Shown here piece by piece: positions 45,277 through 58,490 of a stretch of 64,000 bases of DNA. The first letter of the stretch is position 1, and the number at the start of each line of letters is the position of its first letter. The notes under the pieces are model-generated. The model was not told the DNA's origin and did no database searches. It was given only the letters and a program-made list of their open reading frames with translations. Made by a program: the position numbers and the translations under genes. Source of the stretch: Cunninghamia lanceolata (lineage: Eukaryota; Streptophyta; Pinopsida; Cupressales; Cupressaceae); contig BSBN01000036.1 in NCBI GenBank assembly GCA_027924645.1, forward strand, positions 10,021,216-10,085,215, written 5' to 3'.

Positions 45277-46772
45277 GATCTAGAGGAGGCAATGGAGAGA
45301 GGATGTGGATGGCGTAGAACTACTAAATCGCAGAAAGGAAAGTGGGTGGAAATAGATATGACAATGGAATCTACAGATACAATAGAGGTAAGAAGAGAAA
45401 GCAACCTCAACCAAAGGAGGAAGGTGTTTATGAATTCATAAATGCTACAACATAGAGGAGATAAAGTCATTTTTTTGTCCACGAGGTCTCTGAGGTCAAA
45501 CTTATTGGTTGAAAATGCACAGGAATGGTGATTAAATGTGATTCTATGATCGAGGGAAAAGTTTGAAAATTAGGATGGCCAAAACATGATATCATTATGT
45601 CAAATATATAAATAAAGTGGGGTTTTGTGTTGGATAGCATATTCGATGAAATGATATAATTGGTGTACTAAACATTATTTACTATGTTGTGTATTATAGG
45701 GACTAGACGAGGCCATGGCAATAGATCATGTCATATCAAATGAGGACACAACAGATGAAGTAGGAAATTAGGTACTCCAATCCAATTTCCTTAGGAAAAA
45801 ATGATCTGATGGCATTTTGTGATACATCCATCTTTTTTCATAGTATTATTGAAATTTATAATGTATTATCTAATCTTGACATAAATTAATTCATGTTGTT
45901 GATTATTTTAGATGGAGATTGGAGAAAATGCAGAGCCTGAGCATTCAACTAGAAAACAAAAAATATATGTACATGGACATGGACCTAAAACTGTTAAATC
46001 ACATAGACGACAGTGGGTGGAAGAGGATATGACAATGGATCCTACAGACACAATAAATGATTGCACTGAACAAGAGGTTCATCAGGACTATAGTACACGG
46101 GATGAATACTTTGAGAAAATTGTTGTTTGTGGAAGTTCTGTATATATGTTCATACAACCAATATTTTTATTTTTTAAGCCATATTTGATTATATTTCTTT
46201 GAAATTGATACATTTATGATTTATCCAATTGTTTCCAAACATTAAATAATGCTTACGTTTGTTGATAGGTAGAAGATGTTGATGAAACACATACGAATAC
46301 CCAAGATCCAACTAGGTTATTAAGATTTGGACGGGACGATCCAAACCATCCTTTAAACAATACCAGGGAGAAAGAGCATTATTGAAGAGAATACTATCAG
46401 CTAAGAAATTTCAAGAGTTGATGAGATCCACATACACTGATGACATGCCACCTAGCCTTAGTGATGATGATCATGATAGTGAAAATGCAGTGTATGAAGA
46501 AGGATTGAATGAAATGCTTACAAATTTCTTTGGGGATGAAAACAATGATGACAATAATGATCATATGGTTGACAGTAACAATGATAGCAGGGGTAATTAC
46601 CACCAACGTAATGTTGATGATAACAACCTGAAAGACTCCATCAAGCAAGCAGTGAAGACACCCGTGTTCAAATCAGGTGCAAGTAGAACCTCAAAACTGT
46701 CATGCACATTAATATTATTAGAAATCAAGTCACTATTTGTTTGGTTAGATAAAGGATTCGCTACCCTACTGA
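45277..46772 (+). pseudogene. N-terminal exons of a TNP2-type CACTA transposase
   Basis: Likely exons with GT-AG borders are 45277-45387 (37 codons, DLEEAMERGCGW...), 45700-45771 (ends in TAG), one from 45912, and one from 46269 running to 46773. The first and third share a block, K-S-x4-W-V-E-x-D-M-T-M-x2-T-D-T-I, suggesting an exon duplication. The last is rich in Asp/Asn and ends in LVWLDKGFATLLK-like sequence. The intron 46774-46974 is GT-AG and joins to 46975 in frame (LLK to ALKTK). CACTA TNP2 proteins cut and join the transposon ends. Expression is unlikely given the stops downstream. Confidence 0.65.
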
Positions 46773-46974
46773 AGTGAGTTGAAATCTATTTCTTACTTTA
46801 CAATTGTCAATTGGTGTACATAATTTGTAAACATTCATCAACTTTGTTTATATTTCTTTAAGGGGATTTTAAAACCATATATTGTATATAAATAGTCCTA
46901 GTATAGATTGACATATCAAACATGTTCATCATAAGTCAAACATTCAATTGATTTAATCTCTGGTAATCTTACAG

Positions 46975-48680
46975 GGCACTAAAAACTAAAATATTCCCTG
47001 AAGATAATGTGTTGCCATCAACTTGCAGAGAGGCGCGTTTGTTGTTGGTTGAGTTGTGGATTGAATATAAGCAAATTCATTCATGTAAAAATGATTGCAT
47101 TTTATACAGAGATGAATATCAAAACAAGGTAGAATGCCCTGTATGCAAAGAGAAGAGATATCGTATAGATGTACAAGGTCCTACAGTTCTAAAGAAGGTT
47201 TTACGTCACATGCCAATTATACCTAGACTTCAACGAATGTTTCATTGCAAGTCACTTGCACAATTGATGGATTGGCATGCAAAGAATAGGAGTAAAGATG
47301 GATTCATGTAAATTCCAGCTGACTCTAGAGCAATGAAACATAGAGGAAAAATAGCCAAAAAAATTCAAAGATGAACCCCGTAGTATCAGGTTTTGTCTTA
47401 CAATTGATGGAGTGTGCCCATTCTCTTTCCTAAGCTCAAATTATAGTGTTTGGCCAGTTGGATTGATAGTATACAATATCCCCCCATGGATGAGTGTTAG
47501 AAAGGAGCACCTTATGCTGACTCTCATTGTTCCAGGAAAACATCAAGTTAAAAACATGGATGTTTATCTTGCGCCTTTTATTGATGAGATGCAACTGCTA
47601 TAGAAAGGCATAAGAATGTATGACATATCATGTCCCCCATCAAATAGGTCCTTCATGTTGTACGATGTGCTATGTTGGACTATTCATGATTTCTCAAGAC
47701 TTGGTGTTTGTTCTGGTAAGATAAAATATTTACGTATTTACACTCATAATCTATTTTCATCCCAACTTTCATACTTAGTTTTATACTATTTTTTTGATGT
47801 TATTAACATTACTTATTGAATTGCAAGGCTTCAAACAAAGGGGATATTTGCATGTCCAAGATGTGCAAAACAATTTCAAGGGCGGTATTCTAAAGATCTA
47901 CATAAATTTATTTATGAAAACAATAGGGTTTTTCTACCACTAGATCATAAGTTTAGAAATAACCTGAAGAATCAATTTGATGGAAAAGTTGAAAATAGAG
48001 GCCCTCCCATGATTATGGGTCTAGGTGATTGGATTAAGAAGTATGAAGATGCTGAATTGAAAGGTTGGGAGGATTTTTTTGATCAGGGTGATTCAGTTGA
48101 AGAACCAGAACAAGTTGTAGTTAATATGCCAGAAGGAATGAAAATGAAATCCATATTTTATGAGCTCCCTTACTGGAAGGATCCATTAATATCTCACCTA
48201 TTAGATCCTATGCACATCTTCAAAAATGTCCCAAATTCTATATTTTGACATATATCAGGCAAAGAGAAGGACACCTTGTCTTCAAGGAGAGATATTGCTC
48301 TTTCGCGTACCAAAATTGATAGAAAACATTTGTGGCCAAACAAGGAAAATGAAACATATGCAGAAGCTCCATGGATTTTGAAAAAAAAAGAGCTAGACCA
48401 ACTAAAAATTGTCATCTATTCAATAAGGACACCTATTTGCTATGGTTCATCATTGGCTAAAGCTTTTACAATTGATGGACATATCACAGGATTTAAAACA
48501 TATGATTTTCATAATTTTATAAAGGTATTATATATCATCATTTAACATTTACTGGTAACATTGGTTAAGTACTAAATATATTTTGATATTGTTATGTTGT
48601 GTGAGAAAAAATTACTAATGACCTTTTCATAAATGTGTTTCATAGCATATCATGCCATTGGCAATTAGGGGGGATTCATG
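46975..48680 (+). pseudogene. TNP2 transposase core, broken
   Basis: Family hallmarks appear in order: FPEDNVLPSTCREA, NDCILYRDEYQNKVECPVCKEKRY, VLRHMPIIPRLQRMF, MDWHAKNRSKDGFM and NYSVWPVGLIVYNIPPWM. MDVYLAPFIDEM, LCWTIHDFSRLGVCSG, ACPRCAKQF, NRGPPM, SIFYELPYWKDPLISHLLDPMHI, and after an intron HIMPLAIRG follow. These are the conserved blocks of plant En/Spm TNP2. Several stops (for example after GFM and after FIDEM) and a frame shift near the intron at 47716-47826 destroy the frame. The conserved Cys pairs are still present. Confidence 0.9.
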
Positions 48681-48823
48681 TCTTACAGTTGACTTAAGGA
48701 ATGCCATAAGTCAATTGTCAGCATTTACAAGGTATGTGGTTAATGTGTAAGAGACATAGATATATTATATTGTATTTTAATTTTTGACTAAAGGTTCATA
48801 CTAATTTACTATTCTTATATTAG

Positions 48824-49210
48824 GTGGGTGACCTCCAAGGAGATCCACGAATTGAAGTGCCAAAAAAGGAAATTGTAGAAATTGTATGTGTATTTGAGGA
48901 GTTCCCTACAAGTTTCATGGACCTACAAGTCCATTTACTTATACACCTAGTCGATGACATTGAATTGGCAGGTGTCGTATCAACGAGGTGGATGTTTTTC
49001 TTTGAGAGGTATATGAAAACTCTAAAAAGATATGTCTGACAAAAGGCACATCTAGAGGGTTGCATGGCTAAAGGGTATGTAGATGAAGCATTTTTCTTCC
49101 TATGTGAATTCCTTGGTAAGGATTTGAAAATGGGCCATGCTTCTAGGATGAAGAACGAGCATCAGATATTATTGATGGAGAAAAACCACAATCTAATGGT
49201 GTTCAAGTAG
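48824..49210 (+). pseudogene. DUF4218-like segment of the TNP2 transposase
   Basis: The frame at 48824-49039 reads FEEFPTSFMDLQVHLLIHLVDD and RWMFFFERYMKTLKRYV, the DUF4218 signature that follows the TNP2 core in CACTA transposases. A TGA interrupts it just after RYV, but the same frame goes on as KAHLEGCMAKGYVDEAFFFLCEFL up to 49200. Confidence 0.85.
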
Positions 49211-49303
49211 AAATTAGTAAGTAAATCCATGATCAGTGTGGTTTTTTTTCTTGCAATCATTAATTTACTCTGTAATTTATTTGTCAAATTAACAACATGA
49301 CAT

Positions 49304-50727
49304 TTGGAGTTTGAAAAAAACATGTTACATGTAATAGGTCTAGACAAAAGTGCTATACTCGACAAGTTCATTCTGTACCACATGGACTTTATGAATAAAT
49401 GGATTGATCTGTATGCTAAAAAGAGAGAAGAAGTGTTAGAAGCAAGGAGACAATTTAAGAGATCGAACCCAAGGAATACTCCACTTCCCATTGATCTTCT
49501 TGGGGAATAGGGCAAAGATTGCACACTAGAATGGGTTACTGAACAAATTCAAAATCAAATAGAAGATGCAGGTATAGATTCAAACATAACAGAAGATGAA
49601 ATCAACATGTCTAGAGGATGTGAAGGAAAGGTACAGTTGGAATTTTACAAAATGTTGTTTCCTTACAGCTTTGACACTATTAACTATTTTAATATTCATC
49701 ATTATATTTGTTTTCATTGAAATAAATGGTCTTTCACAAGTGAGGAAATATCCAGCAATGTGGGCATATGGTCGACATTATCGTGTAGAAAGTGTAGATG
49801 TAAAGAGACGATCCCTCGATTGTGGCATCATGGTTGACTTCAAGCAATTGAGTCGATCAAGCTCAAAACATAAGAATATAATTGAAGGAAATCTACAATA
49901 TGTTGGGAAAATACAAGAAATTATTGAGTTGGATACCGCTCTTTTAAATGTTGTATTTTTAAGTGTAGATGGTATGAAGCATTTGAGAGGACACGAAAAC
50001 ATGATACCCATAGTGGATTGTTTTCTATAGATTCCTCGTGTTTCCTACCAGAGGATAAGGAGCGTTATGTTCTACCAATTCATTGTGAGCAGGTATTTTT
50101 TTAACTCAAACAAGAAGTGGTAGTGATCATTAATCTATTAATTCATAGTTTATTGCGAATGTATACATGTGTTTATTAATCAATAAAATTGTTATACCAT
50201 TTGTCTAATATATGTATGTCGTTCATGTGCAGGTATTTTTCTAAGAAGATATTTTGGACCCAAAATGGATATTTGTCATACATTATGATCCAAGATTAAG
50301 GCATGTATTTGACGATGCATTAGTGGATACTGAGAAAAACAATGATGGCTAACAAAATGAGAGAGAGGGAATAGAGAACATCGAAGAAATTGACATCCAT
50401 GATGATGTTGAAGATGGTTATGTTCAAGAACAAGAAGACAACAATCTAGAGTTGGATGATGTTATGGAAGACAACAATATGGATGGTATACAAAATGATG
50501 ATCTAAATACATCTGGTAACAATATAGATGGTCTACAGTCAGATTTCAATGATGATGAAGATGATGGAGGTCAAGATGAGGATGATGATAATATTAAATA
50601 CTTGAAAGAACATATGAACATTGACAATGGTACACTAGATGACATTGTAGCAGATAATAAAGTTAATGACCAAGAATTCAAAATTTTTAGAATTATTTGC
50701 AATCCATGTTTAAAAAAGGATGATTAA
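49304..50727 (+). pseudogene. DUF4216-like region and acidic tail of the TNP2 transposase
   Basis: 49304-49510 encodes a helical link. 49735-50030 (VRKYPAMWAYGRHYRVESVD...) fits DUF4216. About 50235-50330 (DPKWIFVIHYDPRLRHVFDD) continues it. The frame ends in a long Asp/Glu/Asn-rich tail (50452-50727), stop at 50725-50727. Introns separate the pieces, with a splice-like TTGTGCAG at 50232. It contains several stops. The tail is comparable to the acidic exon at 22357/37968. Confidence 0.75.
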
Positions 50728-51718
50728 ATTGTTGGAAATAATGTTAATTAAATGGATTGATTGATGTTCTTCATAACTTGTTAATGGATAATCCTTATGT
50801 GATGGAAGTATTAAGTGATATAGGTCAAAGGATAAGCTCATCAAGTTCCTTAAATAGTGGGCGTTACCTTGTTTCACCAATGACAATTTACTTTCAAGTT
50901 TGCTGGTGACTTTAGAATAGATTAAGGAGCTTATTTAATTTTGTCAATTAAATCATCCACTTCACTTAACCCAATCTGGCATATGATTTGGATTAATGTT
51001 TTATATAAATCTTTAAACCCTACGCCTAAAACAGAAAAACAAATTTGGATTTTGAAAATATATACAAGGGAATGATTTTCAAAAGAGAAAGACCGGTACC
51101 TGCCACATGAGGAATTTGTTTATCTTTAATTATTTTTCATATATATCCTTAATTGTATCTATGCCATGTTATCTTGTGATAAGTACTTGAGTAAGACCAT
51201 CAATGAAATATGAAGTGGACATATTATCATCTATATTAGCTAATTGATTGCACAAATAGTTCAATTTATCAACAATCTCATGTTTCTATTCATTTTCAAC
51301 ACTTTTAATAAAGACATCATGATCATAATATTCTTCTTCATCATTAGAATGCAACATGTGATCATCATAGGAAGTAGGAGAAAGAGGTAGTCATGTTTGC
51401 AAGGTGAGGGTTTGACCTAGTACTTTGTTGAAGGGGACATAAGGATCATAGATGTTTCTTAGGAATGCAAAATTAAAGGCATTGGGTTGTTTCCAACAAA
51501 TGCAAACCACAAAAATCTCAAAATAAAAAATTAATCTTTTTTTATCCTAAACACAGGAATGGAAATTGCAAGTTCAAAAAAATGTAGGGAAATAAATCAT
51601 ACCCTATAATAGAAGATTGAAGTCCAATCCTAGATTTAATTAAACTTTAAAGTATAAGGAGTTGAGAGTAGAATAAAATATTCAGATATTAAGTAATTAA
51701 GATAGAGAAATGAAATAG
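50728..51718. other. Unassigned DNA downstream of the TNP2 relic
   Basis: No CACTA terminus found. A minus-strand acidic stretch near 51200-51370 (NDEEEYYDHDVFIKSVENE) may belong to the neighbouring retroelement relic. Confidence 0.4.
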
Positions 51719-52360
51719 TTAAGAAGAAATACAAAACTTATTTGATCTTTTTAGCATGATGTCAAATGTGAAGTGTGTGATTAACCAATGCATTATGAAA
51801 AAAGAATGAAAACTAGGATTTTCTACTAGAATAATGATCATGAGATTGTGGCAGTGATTAACTAATTTTTTGTATTCCTTCTTCACTTGTCCTCTTTTTC
51901 CATATTTCCAAAACTTTACTCTTATCTTCCTAGGGATTCTAGATTTTCCTCTTGACTTGGATTGATATTTATACCATTCCCCTTTAGATCCACTTTTGTC
52001 CTTGGGCCTTTGCGGAACATGCAAGGCATCCTTAGAACCTTCATAATTGAACTTTCTCCTCATATCTCCATTGAGCATTGTAACAATAAAGGATTCCATA
52101 GTCACCTTTGTAACACTACCATTTGTAACAAGCATTATGTTGTCCTAATTTTTGGGTAAAGAAAAAAGTGAGAAGATACATTTGTCTTCCTCATCAAGTT
52201 TAACATTTATTGAACCTATTTGACTCAAAATCATATTAAAGGTGTCAAAATGTTCTACAGTAGAATATCCTTCCTTCATTTTTAAATAATATAAACATCT
52301 TTTGAGATATAACTTATTACTTTATAATTTTAGTTTGATAAATATCACCTATCCTCTTTT
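51719..52360 (-). pseudogene. Ty1/copia gag relic of a second family
   Basis: The minus strand from about 52360 reads LYYLKMKEGYSTVEHFDTF, then INVKLDEEDKCIFSLFSLP, matching the usual copia Gag path (LRMKEG...LLGxxIDDEDK...LLxSLP). The ORF 51719-52135 carries a decayed knuckle, FWKYGKRGQVKKEYKK, where the two first Cys, the His and the last Cys of CCHC are all replaced. No LTR, protease or RT goes with it. It differs from the element at 10774-18079. Confidence 0.7.
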
Positions 52361-52922
52361 GTAATCTCAATTCAGGGGTCTCTTTTGATTTGAATAACAA
52401 AGAAAAAGTAAATTGGAGACAACCAAATAAATTATTAGCAATCCAATTCAACAAACAAATGATAACCAAAAGTTGACCACCAAAGAATAACAACTTTTAT
52501 ATTGATTTTCTTCAAAGTACAGGCAGTGCAATGTCTCTTTCAAAAAATCAAAATCCTAGATAGATTCTGAGCCATAAGGTCTTGGTTTCCTTTTATAAAG
52601 GAAGCAACAAGATTCATACCTTTCACATTCAAAATGCCTCTTTATATTCCTAACCCTTGATATTACAATATTTGTCTTTTATAAGTCCAATTTAGATTTT
52701 CAAATATATTTGAATACATTTTAAAAACATGAAGAAAACATAAAGAGACAAAAAGAGAGCGTTCAAGATGTGGTGGTGCTATTTAATGCCATCATATGGC
52801 TCATTGCACTTCTGTACCTCAACCTGTGCTGCTAATGATTTATCTCTAAGATATTTCTCCTCCCATTTATATATTGTAAAATCACCAAGCCATTGGTAAG
52901 CCTGAATTTGAAGCAAGTTCTC
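52361..52922 (-). other. 3' flank of the relic gene, LTR-like with TATA box
   Basis: A minus-strand TATAAAAGG (about 52589-52597) lies in sequence resembling the promoter-like parts of 55873-58490 (GGTCTTGGT next to a TATA box), so this is probably a diverged copy of the same 3' region. Confidence 0.45.
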
Positions 52923-54275
52923 CTAGTGATCTTTCCATCTTTTATCAAACAAAGCTCTAACATCCATCACAAATTTTGCATACCCAGCATCCAACACAAT
53001 TACTCGGTCCAATATCATGTTGAAACTAAGAATGCTGACATCTCCATCCTTCTTCAAAAACTCCATAACTTGGAATACTGTTTGGCCAAATTCCATCTTC
53101 CATGTACCAAGACTTTTTATTTTCTCTTCTTCTATCAGTATGAAAGGAATAAATTTATGCTTGAACATAGTAAAAGATTCAACCTTTGATTGCATCTTCT
53201 GGCTTTCCCCATTCACATACTAGTATTCATCAATGATCATTTTGAATCTTTTCTCAGTGGGCTTCAAAGTTGTAGGGGCATCAAGATTCCTTTGCACTAC
53301 TAAGCACATCATAACCAAATTGTGATGATAGGGTTGCCATTTTTTAAACAACAAATCCAAAACAGAAAAGTTTATCTTCAATTGCTCAATGGCTTGAGAT
53401 AAAGAAGAGTAGCAATCATGCACACTCCCAAGCTTATCCACAACCAATTTTACTCTATGCTTCAAAATTTTCTCAAAAATTTCAAAAACTTTCATCTTTG
53501 CCTCATTCTTTGTCATTTCATTTTATTTATTCAAACTTTCAATTTCCTTTTCAAATTTCAATCTTGTTGCATTAAATTCTTTAGTAGACATTGTGACATC
53601 ACTGGTTGTTTGTGGCATAGGGGGCTGATGGGGTAATATGGCTTGACCTTTAGAAGAATTTACAGCTTGAAATTGTTTCTTTAATTTCACATTTTCAAAA
53701 TACAATTTGTTTACTTCATCATTCATTACTTTCTGAGTTTGCTCATAATATGTTAGCCTTTGTTCTAACCTCTTCACAACAGTATGAGTAAACATAGCAG
53801 TATGAACATTGAGAGTGGCTGCTTCTGTTGCTGATGTATCTTGTAAAGTCTTTACCATAGTTGTACCCCTCATTTCTTGAACAATATCAAGCAATCTTGG
53901 TTTGCTTGTATTCTTTTGAGTAGTCTAGATTGCAAGGGTCTCTGTCTTTGGATTAAAACCACATCCACTTATACCATCTTCATAATCAAATTTTGAAACA
54001 AGTTGTGGATCATCCTGACTTGTAACTTGGTCAAGAAAAATTACCTTTTTCAATTCAAGGCCACGGATGATGAGTATATTACTTTTCAACACCATTTGTC
54101 TTGCCTCCTCTGGACTCACATCAATTTCATCTACTTTCAATTCTTTGAAAGTTTGTGTAATTATTTGATCATGTTTTGTTTCATTAGCACCCATTTTATT
54201 TATTGCAACTTTTTCATTATATTCTTTCATTTTCATTTTTAGCCAGATGTCCTTCTGTTTACTACCCAACCACAA
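52923..54275 (-). pseudogene. C-terminal two thirds of a retroelement-borne orphan protein, relic A
   Basis: Successive minus-strand frames (53925-54275, 53523-53894, 53220-53516, 52923-53216) line up with the second relic at 58290-59700. Matching pairs are DIWLKMKMKEYN / YFWIKMKMK; ARQMVLKSNILII / AREMVLKSDMLII; VQEMRGTTMVKT / VQEMRGSAMIRT; VMNDEVNKLYFENVKLKK / LSNDEVNKLFIENRKLKQ; and LDAGYAKFVMDVRALFDKRWKDH / LDNGYTKFVVDIRNLLDNRWKSH. The middle is a coiled coil. There is no enzyme motif. The N-terminal third is absent; at 54276 unrelated sequence begins. Confidence 0.75.
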
Positions 54276-54972
54276 ATGTTATGAATGACCATCATGGGAC
54301 GGCGGGGGTGAAAACCAATTACATTCTCCTCTTGCCGCTCTACCGTGGGCCTTGGTTGAAACCCTTGTAGGGCATGGTAAGTGTTATTACCGCAATGTCA
54401 TTAGTTACTTTTCAAACCTCCGTAGGACCGCAGGAAGAGACTAACACTGCCAAGCATGAGATGAACACCACCAAGCTGCAAGCATCAGATGAACCATCCA
54501 CGGGGTAGTGGTAGCTTCTTCATATCAACCGCTTCCTACTGCCAAGCCGCAAACTATTCTTTTATGCTCTACAGGAATGCAGTATGTGCCATATTTCATT
54601 CCTCTTGTTCTCGCATAACCGTAAAAGATAATCAATTAACCTACGGGACAGCGGTAATAAACAAAAACACTAATATAGTAAAAAATAGTCAAGATTGTTT
54701 CATAATGGCCATGATATATATGTATTTATTTAGTTGTAAATGTGGATTTATTTAATTAAGAATGAGACTTTAGAGGAAGGGTTAATATTTAATTAATGTC
54801 AGAAGAATGGTTAGATTTATTAATTAAATAGCGTGACTTATTAAACTGATATTAGGAGGAATGATCAAAGTGGTTAATTAAATAAATATGATTTATTTAA
54901 TTAACATTGTAAGAGGAGATGTGGGATAGATCTGGTGTAATGTTAGGCCATGGTAAGATTTAGGTGTCTACA
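54276..54972 (-). other. Non-coding segment ending in a TGTAGACACC LTR-like terminus
   Basis: On the minus strand it starts TGTAGACACCTAAATC at 54972 and is rich in TTAATTAA, like the LTR from 18219. The other end and a duplication could not be shown. It contains short repeats (GCCAAGCATGAGATGAACA / GCAAGCATCAGATGAACC, about 54450-54495). Confidence 0.4.
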
Positions 54973-55872
54973 TTTCTAACAGTGCATTAGTTTTTGGGTC
55001 GATGAATAATGATCACAATTTATCTTTGGTAGTTTTTTCCTTCACCATATCATGAGACAATTTTGAGGAACAAAATTGATGACAAATTTCTCTATGGGTT
55101 GCCCATGTATTTATTTTCTTTCACTATTAAGATAGATTGAATTAGGAATAGGAGCGCATCAAATAAGGATCAAATTAATGAGTGCAATCATGATTATGTT
55201 ATTGGATTTCAAACTTTGTCAACAAAGATACACTATCAAATTCCTAATGATGATTTTGATACACTATCAAATTCTTAAGTCTAATGCACTTAAATATCGA
55301 TCTCATCCTTCAAATTTTCAATAGGAAAATTCAATTTTCAAAAGGGTGAAAATAAGCAAGAAAATCAACAAAATGCTCACCGTGTTGTTAATTTATAGTC
55401 AACTTCAAATGTTATTTCATCTAATTCCCAAGGTGAACTAGTAAGGGACAATCCTATATTATCTATTAATGTAATTAATAAGATCATAGAATACATAAAG
55501 GAAAATAGATATGTAAACCAAAACACATTCAAATATAGAAGGGTTCTAACATATATGTCACATCTATTCAAAATGAGCAAAGGAAATATACACAGATGTA
55601 AGATGAAAATTTGTTATATATACCTCGCTTTTACTCTACAAAATGTACAAAGTAGGCATTTGTTCAAGATTACCATCAGTTATTCTACATGTAGATGTTG
55701 ACAAATATCCAACATATTGTATAGTGCATTTCTTATATGGATGGGATGAGAACAAATGTACTCAAACTTGTATGGTCATGCCAACTAGTAGATCATTGTG
55801 GCATATTGTGGCGTACGTGGTGTTGGTTCTAAAAAATGTAGGCTTCAGGCCATAAGAGGTTGCCAATCTCTT
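54973..55872. other. Unassigned DNA
   Basis: A 70-codon plus-strand frame at 55643-55855 resembles nothing known to me. Nothing else seen. Confidence 0.4.
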
Positions 55873-57160
55873 GATACATTTTTGGTCAACAAGACAGGGT
55901 TTGTATGATAGGACCCCCTTCTCTTTTGGCTATGCCAAACCTAGGTGGGTATACCTATGTAAATGAGGTAGACTTAAATGGTGTGTTTCCTAATCTAGCA
56001 ATCTATCCACAATGGCAATTAGAAATGGAAAGATATAGTTCTAATTTGGTATAAATTGTATAAGCAATATCAAGGTAAATCCTATGTTTAATTGATAGAA
56101 AGTTTTAAGTAAAATGAAATGGGTGAGACCAGTGCCTTGTTGGGTAAATGGAGTCAAATGAAAATCTGAGATGAGTGGCTTATACTTGGTAGTAATTCTA
56201 ACTATTTGGCACACTAATATTGGTTAATAACTTGTATAAACGTGCAAGGAAATAATTGATAGACTCTTCTTAATAATCCAACTGACACAACTAGATTACT
56301 ACTTGAAGGAACCAATTGAATAAATCAAACAAGAACAGTAGATGATATCAACTTGGAGACAGAATGCCAACCCTAATTAAGTGGTTCTTCTTACTGATCC
56401 AATTAATACTCCCAGATTACTGTGATTGACTAGAAGGATTTAATTCCTTTGAGGAAACCAATTAATCATATCACACAAATACAGCAAATGTGCATTGATA
56501 AACTTAGTATATACTTGATATATCAATTTTAATAATAAGGAAGCACTAAAATGGAGACAACCAAATAATTGAATAACTTCAACAAACAATTGATACCAAT
56601 ATGATGCCACAGAATCAAAGATTTTCCATTAACTTCTTCAAAATTATGCTTGCAATATGGTTTTTGAGTTTGTAAATATTATGGAACTTTTCTACTATCT
56701 ACCACTACTCCCTTCTCCCCCTCTTTTTATTGGGTCTTGGTCTCTCTTTTTATAGGAGAGGCAAACAAGCTTTAGACCTGTTACAATAGAAAAGACATAA
56801 TTGTTCATAACTATTAAGAAAACACTTTTAAACTAACAAGTTTTAAGAAAATATTTTTAATTAGAAAGACCAATCCATTATTCACATAATAGAAACCCAT
56901 GACCAATCAAGGCCTGAGCAAGGCATTCTATTTTCTAATATGGTATCTCCTCTTCACATTCAATCTTATTCATAACCCAAATATGTTTCCTGCCATTCAC
57001 TTATTTTTAGATCACTAGGCCACTTAAATTCATGTGTGGCTACAAAGCTTACAAGATGGCTTTTCCATCTGTTGTCCAAGAGGTTCTTGATGTCCACCAC
57101 AAACTTTGTGTATCCATTGTCCAACACAATAATTCTATCGAGCAGAGTATGGAACTCAGT
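55873..57160 (-). repeat. 1.3-kb tandem duplication, unit 1
   Basis: It begins GATACATTTTTGGTCAACAAGA and ends at ATGGAACTCAGT, where unit 2 starts with the same words. It holds a minus-strand TATAAAAAG (56747-56755) and, at its right end (about 56960-57160), a copy of the C-terminal coding part of the orphan pseudogene. A deletion of some 28 bases near 56295 and scattered substitutions separate it from unit 2. Confidence 0.9.
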
Positions 57161-58490
57161 GATACATTTTTGGTCAACAAGATAGGGTTTGTGTGATAGG
57201 ACCCCCTTTGCTTTTGGCTCTGCCAGACCTAGGTGGGTATACCTATGTAAATGAGGCAGACTTAAACTCTGTGTTTCCTAATCTAGCAATCTATCCACAA
57301 TGGCAATTGGAAATGGAAAGATATAGTTCTAATTTGGTATAAATTGTATAAGCAATATCAAGGTAAATCCTATATTTAATTGATAGAAAGTTTTAAGTAA
57401 AATGAAACAGGTGAGACCAGTGCCTTGTTGGGTAAATGGAGTCAAATGAAAATCTAAGATGAGTGGCTTATATTTGGTAGTAATTTTAACTGTTTGGCAC
57501 ACTAATATTGGTTAATAACTTGTATCAACATGCAAGGAAATAATTGATAGACTCTTCTTAATAATCCAACTGACACAACCAGGTTACTTGTAATTTATCA
57601 AAAGGATTTTTAATCCCTACTTGAAGGAACCAATTGAATAAATCAAACAAGAACAATAGATGATATCAACTTGGAGATAGAATGCCAACCCTAATTATGT
57701 GGTTCTTCTTACTGATCCAATTAATACTCCCAGATTACTATGATTGACTAGAAGGATTTAATTTATTTGAGGAAACCAATTAATCATATCACACAAATAC
57801 AACAAATGTGCATTGATAAACTGGGTATATACTTGATATATCAATTTTAATAATAAGGAAGCACTAAAATGGAGACAATCAAATAATTGAATAACTTCAA
57901 CAAACAATTGATACCAATATGGCGCCACAGAATTAGAGATTTTCCATTAACTTCTTCAAAATTATGCTTGCAACATGGTCTTTGAGTGTTGTAAATATTA
58001 TGGAGCTTTTCTACTATCTACTACTACTACCTTCTTCTCCTCTCTCTCCCTTTTTTTTATTGGGTCTTGGTCTCTCTTTTTATAGAAGAGGCAAACAAGC
58101 TTCAGACCCATTACAATAGAAAGGACATAACTGTTCATAACTATTAAGAAAACACTTTTAAAGTAACAAGATTTAAGAAAATATTTTTAATTAGAAAGAC
58201 CAATCCGTTATTCACCGAATAGAAACCTGTGACCAACCAAGGCCTGAGCAAGGCATTCTATTTTCTGATGTGGTATCTCCTCTTCACATTCAATCCTCTT
58301 TAGGACCCAAATATGTTTCCTTCCATTCACTTATTTTTAGATCACTAGGCCACTTAAATTCCTGTGTGGCTATAAATCTTACAAGATGGCTTTTCCATCT
58401 ATTGTCCAAGAGGTTCCTGATGTCCACCACAAACTTTGTGTATCCATTGTCCAACATGATAATTCCATTGAGCAGAGTATGGAACTCAGT
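57161..58490 (-). repeat. 1.3-kb tandem duplication, unit 2
   Basis: Same content as unit 1, with TATAAAAAG at 58076-58084. Its right end runs without a break into the pseudogene (58290 onward), so this is the original unit. Confidence 0.9.

Noticed and set aside
54276..54972. Solo LTR with TGTAGACACC terminus
   Set aside because: Flanking five-base words differ (ACAAA and TTTCT), and the opposite terminus is not convincing. Kept only as LTR-like.
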